This document shows positions 8,808 through 19,564 of a stretch of DNA of 64,000 nt, one piece after another. The stretch is from Stenotrophomonas bentonitica. Its GTDB lineage: Bacteria > Pseudomonadota > Gammaproteobacteria > Xanthomonadales > Xanthomonadaceae. Under the pieces are notes generated by a model. It saw only the letters and a list, made by a program, of their open reading frames with translations. It had not been told where the DNA came from and made no database searches. Position 1 is the first letter of the stretch. Each line of letters opens with the position of its first letter. A program made the translations under genes and the position numbers. The stretch covers positions 1 to 64,000 of the forward strand of contig NZ_PKQP01000011.1 of the NCBI RefSeq assembly GCF_002887735.1, in the 5' to 3' direction.

Positions 8808-9347
8808 ATGGCAGAAGAACGTCAGCAGCGGGGTCGCGATCGCGATCGCCGCGAAGAGAAAGTCGACGACGGCATGATCGAAAAGCTGGTCGCGGTCAAC
8901 CGCGTCAGCAAGACCGTCAAGGGCGGCCGCCAGTTCACCTTCACCGCACTGACCGTGGTCGGTGACGGCGCAGGCAAGGTCGGCTTCGGTTACGGCAAGG
9001 CGCGTGAAGTGCCGGTCGCGATCCAGAAGTCGATGGAACAGGCTCGCAAGAACCTGGCCACCGTCGATCTGAACAACGGCACCCTGTGGCACCCGGTGAA
9101 GTCCGGCCACGGCGCAGCCCGCGTGTTCATGATGCCGGCCTCCGAAGGTACCGGTGTGATTGCCGGTGGTGCCATGCGCGCCGTCCTGGAAGCCGTTGGC
9201 GTCAAGAACGTGCTGGCCAAGGCCGTCGGTTCGCGTAACCCGATCAACCTGGTTCGCGCCACGCTGAAGGGTCTGACCGAAATGCAGTCGCCGGTCCGCA
9301 TCGCGGCCAAGCGCGGCAAGAAGGTGGAGGATCTCAACCATGGCTAA
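8808..9347 (+). CDS. rpsE: 30S ribosomal protein S5
   Basis: S5 is 179 aa long and affects decoding accuracy and mRNA unwinding at the 30S entry. The S5 dsRBD-like domain and the loop [19 protein letters not shown] near residue 30 are present, followed by [17 protein letters not shown]. It overlaps the start of rpmD by 8 nt. Confidence 0.98.
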   Translation: MAEERQQRGRDRDRREEKVDDGMIEKLVAVNRVSKTVKGGRQFTFTALTVVGDGAGKVGFGYGKAREVPVAIQKSMEQARKNLATVDLNNGTLWHPVKSGHGAARVFMMPASEGTGVIAGGAMRAVLEAVGVKNVLAKAVGSRNPINLVRATLKGLTEMQSPVRIAAKRGKKVEDLNHG

Positions 9348-9531
9348 TGAAACCGTCAAGACCGTCAAGGTCCGCCTGGTGGCTGGCCTGCGTGGCACCC
9401 AGTCGCGTCACCGCCTGTCGGTGCGTGCCCTGGGCCTGAACAAGCTCAACGATGTGCGTGAACTGAAGGACAGCCCGCAGGTTCGCGGCCTGATCAACAA
9501 GGTCCACTACCTCGTCAAGGTTGAGGAATAA
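9340..9531 (+). CDS. rpmD: 50S ribosomal protein L30
   Basis: L30 is 63 aa long. The family motif [25 protein letters not shown] core and the end [15 protein letters not shown] are recognisable. The start overlaps the end of rpsE by 8 nt, which suggests coupling. It lies 4 nt before rplO. Confidence 0.96.
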   Translation: MANETVKTVKVRLVAGLRGTQSRHRLSVRALGLNKLNDVRELKDSPQVRGLINKVHYLVKVEE

Positions 9532-9535
9532 TCCA

Positions 9536-9979
9536 ATGACCATGCATCTGAATGAATTGAGCCCGGCACCGGGCGCTCGTAAAGAGCGCACCCGCGTCGG
9601 TCGTGGTATCGGCTCCGGCCTGGGCAAGACCTGCGGCCGCGGCCACAAGGGTTCGTTCGCCCGTAAGGGTGGCGGCAAGATCAAGGCAGGCTTCGAAGGC
9701 GGCCAGACCCCCATGCAGCGTCGTCTGCCGAAGGTCGGTTTCCGTTCCAAGATCGCCAAGGACACCGCTGAAGTGCTGTCCTACCAGCTGGAACGCCTGG
9801 AAGCCGGCGAGATCGACTTTGCCGCGCTGCGCGCTGCCAAGCTGGTCCCGAGCACCGCCAAGCGTGCCAAGATCGTCATGAAGGGTGACCTGACCAAGGC
9901 CTTCACCCTGAAGGGCGTCGCTGCAACGGCCAGTGCCAAGGCCGCGATCGAAGCTGCCGGCGGCAGCGTACAGGAGTAA
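9536..9979 (+). CDS. rplO: 50S ribosomal protein L15
   Basis: L15 is 147 aa long, a late-assembly 50S protein that contacts several rRNA helices. The start at 9536 gives MTMHLNELSPAPGARKERTR and has GAGGA (9523-9527) 8 nt upstream. The alternative at 9521 lies inside rpmD. The Gly/Arg/Lys-rich segment RGIGSGLGKTCGRGHKG is typical. secY follows after 3 nt. Confidence 0.96.
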   Translation: MTMHLNELSPAPGARKERTRVGRGIGSGLGKTCGRGHKGSFARKGGGKIKAGFEGGQTPMQRRLPKVGFRSKIAKDTAEVLSYQLERLEAGEIDFAALRAAKLVPSTAKRAKIVMKGDLTKAFTLKGVAATASAKAAIEAAGGSVQE

Positions 9980-9982
9980 GAC

Positions 9983-11338
9983 ATGGCGCAAGCTGGCATT
10001 GGTAACCTCGGCGGCGGGCTCGGCAAGTTCACGGAACTCCGCCAGCGCCTGCTGTTCGTCATCGGGGCATTGATCGTCTACCGCATCGGCTGTTATGTGC
10101 CGGTGCCTGGCGTCAATCCCGATGCCATGCTTGCGCTCATGCAGGCGCAGGGCGGCGGCATCGTGGACATGTTCAACATGTTCTCGGGCGGCGCCCTGCA
10201 CCGTTTCAGCATTTTCGCGCTGAACGTGATGCCGTACATCTCGGCATCCATCGTGATGCAGCTGGCGGTCCACATCTTCCCGGCATTGAAATCGATGCAG
10301 AAGGAAGGTGAATCGGGTCGTCGCAAGATCACCCAATATTCCCGCATCGGCGCCGTGTTGCTGGCGGTGGTGCAGGGCGGCAGCATCGCGCTGGCGCTGC
10401 AGAACCAGGTCTCCCCGGGCGGTGCCCCGGTCGTCTACGCACCGGGCATGGGCTTCGTGCTCACCGCCATCGTCGCGCTGACCGCCGGTACCATCTTCCT
10501 GATGTGGGTCGGTGAGCAGGTCACCGAGCGCGGCATCGGCAACGGTGTGTCGCTGATCATCTTCGCCGGCATCGTGGCCGGCCTGCCGGGCGCGGTCATC
10601 CACACCGTGGAAGCCTACCGCGACGGCAACATGAGCTTCATCGCCCTGCTGCTGATCGTGCTGGTGGTGCTGGCCTTCACCTACTTCGTGGTGTTCGTCG
10701 AGCGCGGCCAACGCCGCATCACGGTGAACTACGCACGTCGCCAGGGTGGCCGCAACGCGTACATGAACCAGACCTCGTTCCTGCCGCTGAAGCTGAACAT
10801 GGCGGGCGTGATCCCGGCCATCTTCGCCTCGAGCATCCTGGCGTTCCCGACGACGCTGGCGATGTGGTCCGGCCAGGCCAGCTCGGCCACGTGGCTGCAG
10901 AAGGTCGCCAACGCCCTCGGGCCGGGCGAGCCGCTGCACATGATCGTGTTCGCTGCGCTGATCAGTGGCTTTGCGTTCTTCTACACCGCGCTGGTGTTCA
11001 ACTCGCAGGAAACCGCCGACAACCTGAAGAAGTCGGGCGCGCTGATTCCGGGCATCCGTCCGGGCAAGGCCACCGCCGACTACGTGGATGCCGTGCTGAC
11101 CCGCCTGACGGCTGCCGGTTCGCTGTACCTGGTGATCGTCTGCCTGCTGCCGGAAATCCTGCGCACCCAGCTGGGCGCCTCGTTCTACTTCGGCGGCACC
11201 TCGCTGCTGATCGTGGTGGTGGTGGTGATGGACTTCATCGCCCAGATCCAGGCGCACCTGATGTCTCACCAGTATGAGAGCCTGTTGAAGAAGGCCAACC
11301 TGAAGGGCGGCAACCGCGGCGGTTTTGCCCGCGGCTGA
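9983..11338 (+). CDS. secY: Protein translocase subunit SecY
   Basis: SecY is 451 aa long, the central channel of the Sec translocon in the inner membrane. Ten hydrophobic segments can be traced, and the plug region follows VPGVNPDAM. The conserved [11 protein letters not shown] is at about residue 185, and the cytoplasmic loop with [15 protein letters not shown] is at about 240. It is coupled to rplO by a 3-nt spacer. rpmJ, which follows secY in many bacteria, is not seen. Confidence 0.98.
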   Translation: MAQAGIGNLGGGLGKFTELRQRLLFVIGALIVYRIGCYVPVPGVNPDAMLALMQAQGGGIVDMFNMFSGGALHRFSIFALNVMPYISASIVMQLAVHIFPALKSMQKEGESGRRKITQYSRIGAVLLAVVQGGSIALALQNQVSPGGAPVVYAPGMGFVLTAIVALTAGTIFLMWVGEQVTERGIGNGVSLIIFAGIVAGLPGAVIHTVEAYRDGNMSFIALLLIVLVVLAFTYFVVFVERGQRRITVNYARRQGGRNAYMNQTSFLPLKLNMAGVIPAIFASSILAFPTTLAMWSGQASSATWLQKVANALGPGEPLHMIVFAALISGFAFFYTALVFNSQETADNLKKSGALIPGIRPGKATADYVDAVLTRLTAAGSLYLVIVCLLPEILRTQLGASFYFGGTSLLIVVVVVMDFIAQIQAHLMSHQYESLLKKANLKGGNRGGFARG

Positions 11339-11683
11339 TTGACCTGTTACACTAGTCTTCTTGTTGTGAAGGCCCTCCGGTTCCCGGACTGGCCTTCCAA
11401 ATCGAAGGGCGGCCCCTGCAGCGGTTTCGGGTGGGGGTGTGATGTGGTGGTCCCGCGCGGGAGTAGCGCGGGCGGCGGCGAGGGCAACCTCTGCAGTCAA
11501 CGACATCCGGCGCCGGAGCATGGGCACACTCCCCACGCCGGGTCCATGGAACCTCAAGGTTCCACGGGCTTCCCAGTAAACCGAGACCTTGATAGAATCG
11601 CTAGTTCACTTTTTTGATCCATCCTGCCGGATTGGCGCGCCCATGGTGCGCTGTCGGCCATCACTCAGCTGGAGAACCGCGTC
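11339..11683 (+). other. 345-nt secY-rpsM gap without rpmJ
   Basis: No convincing gene lies in this stretch. In particular the short, Cys-rich L36 (rpmJ) reading frame is absent. The gap contains a small stem-loop (GGAACC / GGTTCC near 11548-11563) and the candidate alpha-operon promoter. The frames that are open here are low-quality and carry no recognisable motif. Confidence 0.65.
11570..11598 (+). promoter_or_regulatory. Candidate promoter of the alpha operon
   Basis: TTCCCA (11570-11575) and TAGAAT (11593-11598) are separated by 17 nt, about 85 nt upstream of rpsM. The -10 box is good and the -35 box weak. The long gap after secY makes an independent start for rpsM-rpsK-rpsD-rpoA plausible. 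Confidence 0.4.
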
Positions 11684-12040
11684 ATGGCGCGTATTGCAGG
11701 CGTCAACCTGCCAGCCCAGAAGCACGTCTGGGTCGGGTTGCAAAGCATTTACGGCATCGGCCGTACCCGTTCGAAGAAGGTCTGCGACGCCGCAGGCGTG
11801 ACCTCGACCACCAAGATCCGCGATCTGTCGGAGCCGGAAATCGAGCGTCTGCGTCTCGAAGTCGGCAAGTACATCGTGGAAGGCGATCTGCGCCGTGAAA
11901 TCGGTATCGCGATCAAGCGCCTGATGGACCTGGGCTGCTACCGCGGTCTGCGTCACCGTCGCGGTCTGCCGCTTCGTGGCCAGCGCACCCGTACCAACGC
12001 CCGCACCCGCAAGGGCCCGCGCAAGGCGATCAGGAAGTAA
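11684..12040 (+). CDS. rpsM: 30S ribosomal protein S13
   Basis: S13 is 118 aa long, located in the 30S head and part of the bridges to the 50S subunit. The start [19 protein letters not shown] and the C-terminal [19 protein letters not shown] are typical. It is the first gene of the alpha block, with rpsK 12 nt downstream. Confidence 0.98.
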   Translation: MARIAGVNLPAQKHVWVGLQSIYGIGRTRSKKVCDAAGVTSTTKIRDLSEPEIERLRLEVGKYIVEGDLRREIGIAIKRLMDLGCYRGLRHRRGLPLRGQRTRTNARTRKGPRKAIRK

Positions 12041-12052
12041 GGGACCTAAGAA

Positions 12053-12442
12053 ATGGCTAAGCCCGTCGCTAAGACCAAGAAGAAGATCAAGCGCGTCGTC
12101 ACTGACGGCGTCGCCCACGTCCATGCTTCTTTCAACAACACCATCGTGACCATCACCGACCGTCAGGGCAACGCTCTGTCGTGGGCGACCTCCGGTGGCG
12201 CTGGCTTCCGCGGTTCGCGTAAGTCCACTCCGTTCGCTGCCCAGGTGGCTGCCGAGAAGGCCGGCCGTGCCGCGCTCGACTACGGCGTCAAGTCCCTGGA
12301 AGTCCGCATCAAGGGCCCGGGTCCGGGTCGTGAGTCGGCCGTGCGCTCGCTGAACAACGTGGGCTACAAGATCACCAACATCATCGACGTGACGCCAATC
12401 CCGCACAACGGGTGCCGTCCGCCGAAGAAGCGTCGCGTCTAA
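12053..12442 (+). CDS. rpsK: 30S ribosomal protein S11
   Basis: S11 is 129 aa long and located on the 30S platform near the E site. Conserved segments are [20 protein letters not shown] near residue 25 and the C-terminal [18 protein letters not shown]. It lies 14 nt before rpsD. Confidence 0.98.
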   Translation: MAKPVAKTKKKIKRVVTDGVAHVHASFNNTIVTITDRQGNALSWATSGGAGFRGSRKSTPFAAQVAAEKAGRAALDYGVKSLEVRIKGPGPGRESAVRSLNNVGYKITNIIDVTPIPHNGCRPPKKRRV

Positions 12443-12456
12443 AGGAGCGATAAGAA

Positions 12457-13086
12457 ATGGCTCGTTATATCGGTCCTACCTGTAAGCTCGCCCGCCGCGA
12501 AGGCGCCGACCTTTCCCTCAAGAGCCCGGCCCGTGCGCTGGACTCCAAGTGCAAGCTGGAGCAGAAGCCCGGCCAGCACGGCGCCACTGCCCGTAAGGGC
12601 AAGCTGTCCGACTACGCTACCCAGCTGCGCGAAAAGCAAAAGGTCAAGCGTATCTACGGCCTGCTGGAGCGTCAGTTCCGCAACTACTACAAGAAGGCCT
12701 CGACCAAGAAGGGCAACACCGGCGAGAACCTGCTGCAGTTGCTGGAAACCCGTCTGGACAACGTCGTCTATCGCATGGGCTTCGCTGTGACCCGTCCGGC
12801 TGCCCGTCAGCTGGTCTCGCACCGCGGCGTCACCGTGAACGGCAAGTCGGTCAACCTGGCTTCGTACCAGGTCAAGGCTGGCGACGCCGTCGCTCTGTCC
12901 GAGAAGGCTGCCAAGCAGCTGCGCGTTCAGGAAGCCCTGACCGTGTCTGCCACGCATGACCTGCGTCCGTCGTGGGTTGAAGTTGATTCCGGCAAGTTCG
13001 CCGGCATCTTCAAGGCCGTGCCGGATCGTTCGGACCTGCCTGCGGATATCAACGAAGCGCTGATCGTCGAGTTGTATTCGAAGTAA
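12457..13086 (+). CDS. rpsD: 30S ribosomal protein S4
   Basis: S4 is 209 aa long, a primary 16S rRNA binder and the alpha operon autoregulator in E. coli. It opens [19 protein letters not shown] and has an S4 RNA-binding domain from about residue 95 ([20 protein letters not shown]). Only two Cys occur in the N-terminal region, so a four-Cys zinc site is absent. A 54-nt spacer with a hairpin separates it from rpoA. Confidence 0.97.
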   Translation: MARYIGPTCKLARREGADLSLKSPARALDSKCKLEQKPGQHGATARKGKLSDYATQLREKQKVKRIYGLLERQFRNYYKKASTKKGNTGENLLQLLETRLDNVVYRMGFAVTRPAARQLVSHRGVTVNGKSVNLASYQVKAGDAVALSEKAAKQLRVQEALTVSATHDLRPSWVEVDSGKFAGIFKAVPDRSDLPADINEALIVELYSK

Positions 13087-13098
13087 TTCACATTGGAG

Positions 13099-13122
13099 AA
13101 CCTCCGGGTCACACCGGAGGTT
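13099..13122 (+). promoter_or_regulatory. Hairpin in the rpsD-rpoA spacer
   Basis: A perfect 9-bp stem (AACCTCCGG / CCGGAGGTT) with a GTCACA loop ends just before the rpoA SD (AGGAG, 13126-13130). An in-frame false start for rpoA (13093) would translate through it. It may tune rpoA expression relative to S4. Confidence 0.5.
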
Positions 13123-13140
13123 CGCAGGAGAACCCGCAAC

Positions 13141-14139
13141 ATGACGGTTACCGCCAACCAGGTTCTGCGTCCTCGCGGTCCGCAGATCGAACGCCTTACC
13201 GATACCCGCGCCAAGGTCGTCATCGAACCCTTGGAGCGTGGTTACGGGCATACGCTGGGCAACGCCCTGCGTCGCGTGCTGCTGTCGTCCATCCCGGGCT
13301 TCGCCATCACGGAAGTCGAAATCGATGGCGTACTGCACGAGTACACCACGCTCGAAGGCTTGCAGGAGGACGTGCTGGAAGTCCTGCTCAACCTGAAGGA
13401 CGTGGCCATCCGCATGCATACCGGTGACAACGCTACGTTGTCGCTGTCCAAGCAGGGTCCGGGTGTCGTGACCGCTGCTGATATCAAGCTGGACCACAAC
13501 GTCGAAGTCCTCAACAACGACCATATCATTTGCCACCTGACCAAGGACACGGCAATCAATATGCGTCTGAAGATCGAGCGTGGTTTCGGCTACCAGCCGG
13601 CGGCCGCGCGTCGTCGTCCGGATGAAGAAACCCGTGCCATCGGCCGTCTGGTCCTGGACGCCTCGTTCTCGCCGGTCCGTCGCGTCGCCTATTCGGTGGA
13701 AGCGGCCCGCGTTGAACAGCGTACCGATCTGGACAAGCTGGTGCTGGACATCGAAACCAACGGCACGATCGATGCCGAGGAAGCCGTGCGCACTGCCGCC
13801 GACATCCTCAGCGATCAGCTGTCGGTCTTCGGTGACTTCACCCACCGCGACCGCGGTGCGGCCAAGCCGGCCAACAACGGCGTGGATCCGGTGCTGCTGC
13901 GCCCGATCGACGACCTGGAACTGACCGTGCGTTCGGCCAACTGCCTCAAGGCAGAGAGCATCTATTACATCGGCGATCTGATCCAGAAGACCGAAGTGGA
14001 GCTGCTCAAGACCCCGAACCTCGGCAAGAAGTCGCTGACCGAGATCAAGGAAGTCCTCGCACAGCGCGGCCTTTCGCTCGGCATGAAGCTGGAGAACTGG
14101 CCGCCGGCCGGTGTCGCCCAGCACGGCATGCTCGGCTGA
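13141..14139 (+). CDS. rpoA: RNA polymerase alpha subunit
   Basis: RpoA is 332 aa long and organises the RNA polymerase core. The N-terminal domain includes [20 protein letters not shown] near residue 30. The C-terminal domain (from about 250) has [17 protein letters not shown], which contacts UP-elements and activators, and the [12 protein letters not shown] motif. The start at 13141 ([13 protein letters not shown]) has AGGAG 10 nt upstream. The in-frame codon at 13093 would run through the hairpin region and is not conserved. Confidence 0.98.
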   Translation: MTVTANQVLRPRGPQIERLTDTRAKVVIEPLERGYGHTLGNALRRVLLSSIPGFAITEVEIDGVLHEYTTLEGLQEDVLEVLLNLKDVAIRMHTGDNATLSLSKQGPGVVTAADIKLDHNVEVLNNDHIICHLTKDTAINMRLKIERGFGYQPAAARRRPDEETRAIGRLVLDASFSPVRRVAYSVEAARVEQRTDLDKLVLDIETNGTIDAEEAVRTAADILSDQLSVFGDFTHRDRGAAKPANNGVDPVLLRPIDDLELTVRSANCLKAESIYYIGDLIQKTEVELLKTPNLGKKSLTEIKEVLAQRGLSLGMKLENWPPAGVAQHGMLG

Positions 14140-14340
14140 TCCAGCGCTACGCAAGATGCTTGACCCCGCACCTTCGGGTGCGGGGGCTTCACCGGCAACA
14201 CCCCGCACCGACAGGTCGATAGCCTGCGGTGACGGCCAGCCAGGACGGCTGGCACCGGACCATCCGCAGTCCAAGCAGCAACGCCAGGATGGCGACAGCG
14301 ATACCCAACCGATCCAACATTCACTTCAGGAATCACCGTC
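14140..14340 (+). other. 201-nt rpoA-rplQ spacer with stem-loops
   Basis: The spacer is unusually long. It contains a stem-loop without a T-run (ACCCCGCAC / GTGCGGGG, 14163-14185) and a second with GCCAGCC/GGCTGGC arms (14235-14253). No gene is visible. The first hairpin could act as a partial attenuator, leaving rplQ at a different level from rpoA. Confidence 0.55.
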
Positions 14341-14727
14341 ATGCGTCATATGAAGTCCGGTCGCAAGTTCAACCGCACCAGCGCCCATCGCGAAGCAATG
14401 TTCAAGAACATGGCCGCGTCGCTGTTCAAGCACGAGCTGATCAAGACCACCCTGCCGAAGGCCAAGGAACTGCGCCGCGTTGCCGAGCCGCTGATCACCC
14501 TGGCCAAGGTTGATTCGGTTGCCAACCGTCGTCTGGCGTTTGCTCGCCTGCGCGACAACGAAGCCGTCGGCAATCTGTTCACCACCCTGGGCCCGCGTTA
14601 CGCGAACCGTCCGGGCGGCTACCTGCGTCTGCTGAAGTGTGGTTTCCGCGCTGGCGACAATGCGCCGATGGCCTACGTGGAGCTGGTCGATCGTCCGGCC
14701 GCTGTGGCTGAAGCCGTCGAAGAGTAA
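14341..14727 (+). CDS. rplQ: 50S ribosomal protein L17
   Basis: L17 is 128 aa long and sits near the tunnel exit. It begins [20 protein letters not shown] and has the family motif [19 protein letters not shown]. It is the last gene of the supercluster and is followed by a good intrinsic terminator. Confidence 0.98.
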   Translation: MRHMKSGRKFNRTSAHREAMFKNMAASLFKHELIKTTLPKAKELRRVAEPLITLAKVDSVANRRLAFARLRDNEAVGNLFTTLGPRYANRPGGYLRLLKCGFRAGDNAPMAYVELVDRPAAVAEAVEE

Positions 14728-14757
14728 TCTTCGAGCTGTACCTGTTATTCGGTGAAG

Positions 14758-14781
14758 AACCCGGCCTTGTGCCGGGTTTTT
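14758..14781 (+). terminator. Terminator at the end of the ribosomal supercluster
   Basis: An 8-bp stem (AACCCGGC / GCCGGGTT) with a 5-nt loop and a T-run lies 30 nt after the rplQ stop. It is a standard rho-independent terminator. Confidence 0.85.
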
Positions 14782-14803
14782 CCGTTTCTGCGGGGTTGAT
14801 AAG

Positions 14804-14833
14804 GGCCAAGGCCAAGGCCACGGCCACGGCCAC
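14804..14833 (+). repeat. Hexanucleotide repeat, five units
   Basis: Five tandem hexamers occur, GGCCAA twice and then GGCCAC three times, followed by a partial unit. They lie in the non-coding stretch between the rplQ terminator and dsbB. They are not in a gene, so phase variation of a protein is not implied. Confidence 0.8.
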
Positions 14834-14864
14834 GGCAAGAGCATGGCGCTGCGGGCGAGGGTGG

Positions 14865-14973
14865 GGCGTCGGCGCGGGTGGGTTGGCGGGACACGCCGTA
14901 AATCCGTCCATGGAGGCTCATGTCGCGCCATCCATGGCGCTCATGGTCCCGACAACCCACCCGCGCCAACGCC
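14865..14973. repeat. Imperfect 28-bp inverted repeat upstream of dsbB
   Basis: The arms at 14865-14892 and 14946-14973 are complementary at 26 of 28 positions, with 53 nt between them. A smaller perfect palindrome (CGCCAT / ATGGCG, 14927-14940) sits inside the loop. The whole could form a large hairpin or cruciform. No gene is seen here. The remaining spacer to dsbB contains a SMAG element. Confidence 0.7.
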
Positions 14974-15025
14974 TGCACACATGGTCGGTGCGCATGGGGT
15001 AAAGCGGGGGCTGTGCGCGGCGTAG

Positions 15026-15049
15026 GTAGAGCCGGCCGTTGGCCGGCTG
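15026..15049 (+). repeat. SMAG palindrome upstream of dsbB
   Basis: GTAG is followed by a perfect stem AGCCGGCC / GGCCGGCT with a GTT loop. It lies 60 nt upstream of the dsbB start, on the plus strand. Confidence 0.8.
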
Positions 15050-15108
15050 CGTGGCGGCTGGTCGCGGCCCTGTTAATCTTGGCGCCTGGACTTTCACGAG
15101 TGTTGGCA

Positions 15109-15618
15109 ATGAATCCATTGCGTTGGAGTTTCCGCGCCCAGTTCCTGCTGGGGTTCCTGGTCTGCGCGGTGCTGTTGGGGTATGCGATCTTCCTGCAGCT
15201 GAAGATGGGGCTGGAGCCGTGCCCGTTGTGCATCTTCCAGCGGATCGCGTTCGCGGCGCTGGGGCTGCTGTTCCTGATCGGGGCGCTGCACGGTCCGCGT
15301 GATCCGGCCGGGCGGAAGACGTATGGCGTGCTGGCCTTCATCGCGGCGGCTGTCGGTATCGGCATTGCCGGGCGCCATGTGTATGTGCAGTTGCTGCCGC
15401 AGGACATGGGCTCGAGCTGCGGGCCACCGTTGAGCTTCCTCAGCGAGACGATGGGGCCGTTCGAGGTGTTCCGCACGGTGCTGACCGGTACCGGCAACTG
15501 CGGCAACATCGATTGGCAGTTCCTGGGCCTGACGATGCCGATGTGGAGCCTGGTGTGGTTCGCGGCCTTGGCGCTGTGGGCGCTGGTGACGGCGTTCCGT
15601 GCGCGCCGCCGCCACTGA
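15109..15618 (+). CDS. dsbB: Disulfide bond formation protein DsbB
   Basis: DsbB is 169 aa long, an inner-membrane quinone reductase that re-oxidises periplasmic DsbA. Four hydrophobic helices are visible. The first periplasmic Cys pair is C38-P-L-C41, and the second pair is C104 and C131. The spacing closely matches that of E. coli (41/44 and 104/130). The start MNPLRWSFRAQFLL is chosen because it directly precedes the first helix. A longer in-frame reading from 14920 runs through the repeat region and is unlikely. The gene is convergent with the TonB receptor gene downstream. Confidence 0.95.
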   Translation: MNPLRWSFRAQFLLGFLVCAVLLGYAIFLQLKMGLEPCPLCIFQRIAFAALGLLFLIGALHGPRDPAGRKTYGVLAFIAAAVGIGIAGRHVYVQLLPQDMGSSCGPPLSFLSETMGPFEVFRTVLTGTGNCGNIDWQFLGLTMPMWSLVWFAALALWALVTAFRARRRH

Positions 15619-15729
15619 GGTCGCATCCGGCCGTCTCCGGCCTGGCACGCGTTGCGCGGCCAGGTCGGAGGCTGCGGTCAGGTCTGGATGTTCCCGGCCT
15701 GATCCGGTCGCAAGGCGTCAGGGTACCGC

Positions 15730-17856
15730 TCAGAAGTCCTGCTGCAGGCTGAGGTAGGCGCCACGGCGCGGGCCCCACTGCGGGGCGAAGACGCCGATCC
15801 CGCCGCCGTCGCGCAGCTGGTAGCTGCGGTCCAGGGCGTTGACCAGGGCCAGCTGCGCGTGCAGCGGGTGGCCGCTGTCGGCGTTGAAGTCGTGGCCGGC
15901 GCTCAGGTTGAGCTGGAGGTAGGCGGGGAGTTCGCCACCGTTGGGGACGCCGTCGGCGTCCGAGCGCAGGCCGCTACCGAAGACGTAGTCGGCGCCAAGA
16001 CGATTGTGGCCGGCGAAGGCGTAGCTGATGCCGCCGGACGAGGTCAGTTTCTGGTCGTGGTCCAGGTGGATCCAGTTGTCCTGGACATAGGCCAGTGCTT
16101 CCGGATCCAGGTTGTACTGGCCGGTGATGACCTGCTTGCCCATGGCCTTGTTGTAGGCCGCGTTGACGTAGGCGCTGAGCGGGCCATTGCTGTAGTCGGC
16201 GCTGAATTCCACGCCGTGGATATGCCCGTGGCGATAGTTGAAGGTCGAGTAGATATAGGCGGCGCCGAACTGGCCTTCGTCCTGCAGCCGGTCGACCTTG
16301 CGGTCGTAAGCGTCCAGGCCGAGGGTGAGGTGTTCGCCCAGCTGCTGGGAGACGCCGATGTCGTAGTAGTCGCTGCGCTCGGACAGTGGCGTGGTGCTGC
16401 CTCCGGCCGGTTGCTGGTTGGTGGTGCCGTCGTAGAGCGCGATGTCACTGCTGGCCACCAGTTCGCTGGCCGGCGGGGTGAAGTAGCGCGAGTAGCCGGC
16501 GTGCACGGTGGTGCTGTCGGTGGCGTTCCAGACCACACCCACCCGCGGGCTGAGCTGGCCTTCGGTGCCACCGAAGGCCTTGTAGCGGTCGCCGCGCAGG
16601 CCGTAGTTCACGGTCCAGTCGTCGCCGAGGCGCCATTCGTCCTGCAGATAGACCGCGGTGGTGGTGGCGTTGAAGGCGCTCGCCTCCGGAATGCGCCGGG
16701 GCGTGGTGCTGGCCTGTTGGCCGTCGGCGTCGACCGGGAACACCCAGGTGTCGCTGCCGGCGCGGGCGCGTTCGGCGTTGACGTACAGGCCGTAGCGCAA
16801 GGTGTGGTTTTCGCCCAGCGGGGTGGAGAAATCGGCCTGCACGGTGTTGGCGCGGTTGCTGCGCTCCACCTGTGAGGCAACGCCGTTGAAGATGAGGTCG
16901 CCGGCGAGGTCCGGGTGGAAGGACAGGTCGCTGTACCGCCGCCCGGCCGAGACCTGGTAGGCGGTGCTGCCCAGCGCGCCCTGCAGCACCAGCATGCCGA
17001 AGCGGGTGGTCTCGCGCTGGGTTTCGTCCAGCGCGGCGGAGTCCGCAGTGACCGTGTCCAGGTAGCCGAACTGCGGGGTCTGGCCGGGGTTGACCGGGAT
17101 CTGGAAGCGGTTGTTGGAGAACCCGGCGAACAGGCTCAGGCGGGTGGCGTCGTTGACCAGGTAGGTCAGGTCGGCGAACGCCTTGCCCTGGTGGGTGTCA
17201 TCGTGGTCCGGCCGGCGCGAGGCGGTGGGGTTTTCCATGCCGACCTGGTCCTGGTCGTAGTTGCCGGTCAGGTACCAGCTCCAGCGGCCCTGGCTGCCCC
17301 ACCACGAGGCGTTGGGGTTGACCTTGCCGTAGGAGCCGGCGGTGAGGCCGGCGCTGCCGCCATTGCCCAGCTCGGCGCCGCTGCGGGTGGTGATGTCGAC
17401 CACGGCGGCGGTGCGCTCGCCAAACTGTGCCGGCAGGGCGCCATCCATCAGGCGGAGGCTCTTGATCGCGCGGGCGTCCAGCGTCTGGCCGAAGCCGGAG
17501 ATCGATTCGGGCAGCAGGACGCCGTTGAGCCGGTACTGGAGGTTGGCATGGCCGCCGCGCACGTGGACGCCACCGTAGGAATCCTGGACCACCCCCGGCG
17601 CCTGCAGCAACACCTGGTTCAACGGGGTGGAGGCGCCCAGCGGCAGGTTCTGGATGTCTTCGGCAGTGATCTGGTACTGGCTGCTGCCGATATCCGGCGA
17701 CAGCGCATTGCGCGCCTGGTCGAGTTTGGCGCTGACCGTGACCGCGTCCAGATCGGTGACGGCAGGGGCGGCGCTGGTGGCGGCGGCGGCGAGGGCGGGC
17801 AGGCCGGTCAGGGCCAGGGAAACAGTAATACCGGTAGCAAGCAGGGAGGGCTTCAT
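15730..17856 (-). CDS. TonB-dependent outer membrane receptor (ligand unknown)
   Basis: The protein is 708 aa long, with a signal peptide (MKPSLLATGITVSLALTGLPALA, roughly residues 1-25) followed by a TonB-box-like TDLDAVTVSAK segment. A plug domain follows (about 50-160, including GVHVRGGHANLQYRLNGV), then a beta-barrel ending in aromatic YLSLQQDF. It imports a chelate or nutrient through the outer membrane using TonB energy. The start at 17856 places the signal peptide first. A longer frame to 18054 runs into the divergent DAHP synthase promoter region. The substrate cannot be read from the sequence and no transporter genes flank it. Confidence 0.9.
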   Translation of the reverse strand: MKPSLLATGITVSLALTGLPALAAAATSAAPAVTDLDAVTVSAKLDQARNALSPDIGSSQYQITAEDIQNLPLGASTPLNQVLLQAPGVVQDSYGGVHVRGGHANLQYRLNGVLLPESISGFGQTLDARAIKSLRLMDGALPAQFGERTAAVVDITTRSGAELGNGGSAGLTAGSYGKVNPNASWWGSQGRWSWYLTGNYDQDQVGMENPTASRRPDHDDTHQGKAFADLTYLVNDATRLSLFAGFSNNRFQIPVNPGQTPQFGYLDTVTADSAALDETQRETTRFGMLVLQGALGSTAYQVSAGRRYSDLSFHPDLAGDLIFNGVASQVERSNRANTVQADFSTPLGENHTLRYGLYVNAERARAGSDTWVFPVDADGQQASTTPRRIPEASAFNATTTAVYLQDEWRLGDDWTVNYGLRGDRYKAFGGTEGQLSPRVGVVWNATDSTTVHAGYSRYFTPPASELVASSDIALYDGTTNQQPAGGSTTPLSERSDYYDIGVSQQLGEHLTLGLDAYDRKVDRLQDEGQFGAAYIYSTFNYRHGHIHGVEFSADYSNGPLSAYVNAAYNKAMGKQVITGQYNLDPEALAYVQDNWIHLDHDQKLTSSGGISYAFAGHNRLGADYVFGSGLRSDADGVPNGGELPAYLQLNLSAGHDFNADSGHPLHAQLALVNALDRSYQLRDGGGIGVFAPQWGPRRGAYLSLQQDF

Positions 17857-17901
17857 GAGGATGGCTTGGCTGGGCGATGGAGGAGGGGCCGGCCTGGCAA
17901 G

Positions 17902-17916
17902 TGTTACTCCGTAACA
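17902..17916. promoter_or_regulatory. Palindrome between the TonB receptor and DAHP synthase genes
   Basis: TGTTAC and GTAACA are separated by 3 nt, in the 212-nt divergent intergenic region, 46 nt upstream of the receptor start. It resembles an operator for a dimeric regulator. The regulator is unknown, and a chance palindrome of 6+6 bp is possible. Confidence 0.35.
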
Positions 17917-18068
17917 AATCATGCGCCTGTCCGCGGCCGCTGGACCATGCGCGATCTGGCCGATCGCCGCGCCCGTTGACCGGTGTTCAGCCACGCAGGC
18001 CGGCCCAGCCCTTTGCGGCGGCGGCGCGCTCTGCGACCATGACCGGCCCCACACCCCGGAAGTCCGTG

Positions 18069-19460
<1,392 letters not shown>

Positions 19461-19564
19461 CACGGGGGCGTGTCCTCGACACGCACCTTACATTTGTCTG
19501 ATACCCCGGTCATGGTGGTACCGGTATCCTGTGGACTTCCTTGCGAAGAACACAGGAGCGTGCA

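Noticed and set aside
14804..14833. Hexamer repeat as a phase-variable coding repeat
   Set aside because: Hexamers would not shift a frame, and the stretch lies outside any supported gene.
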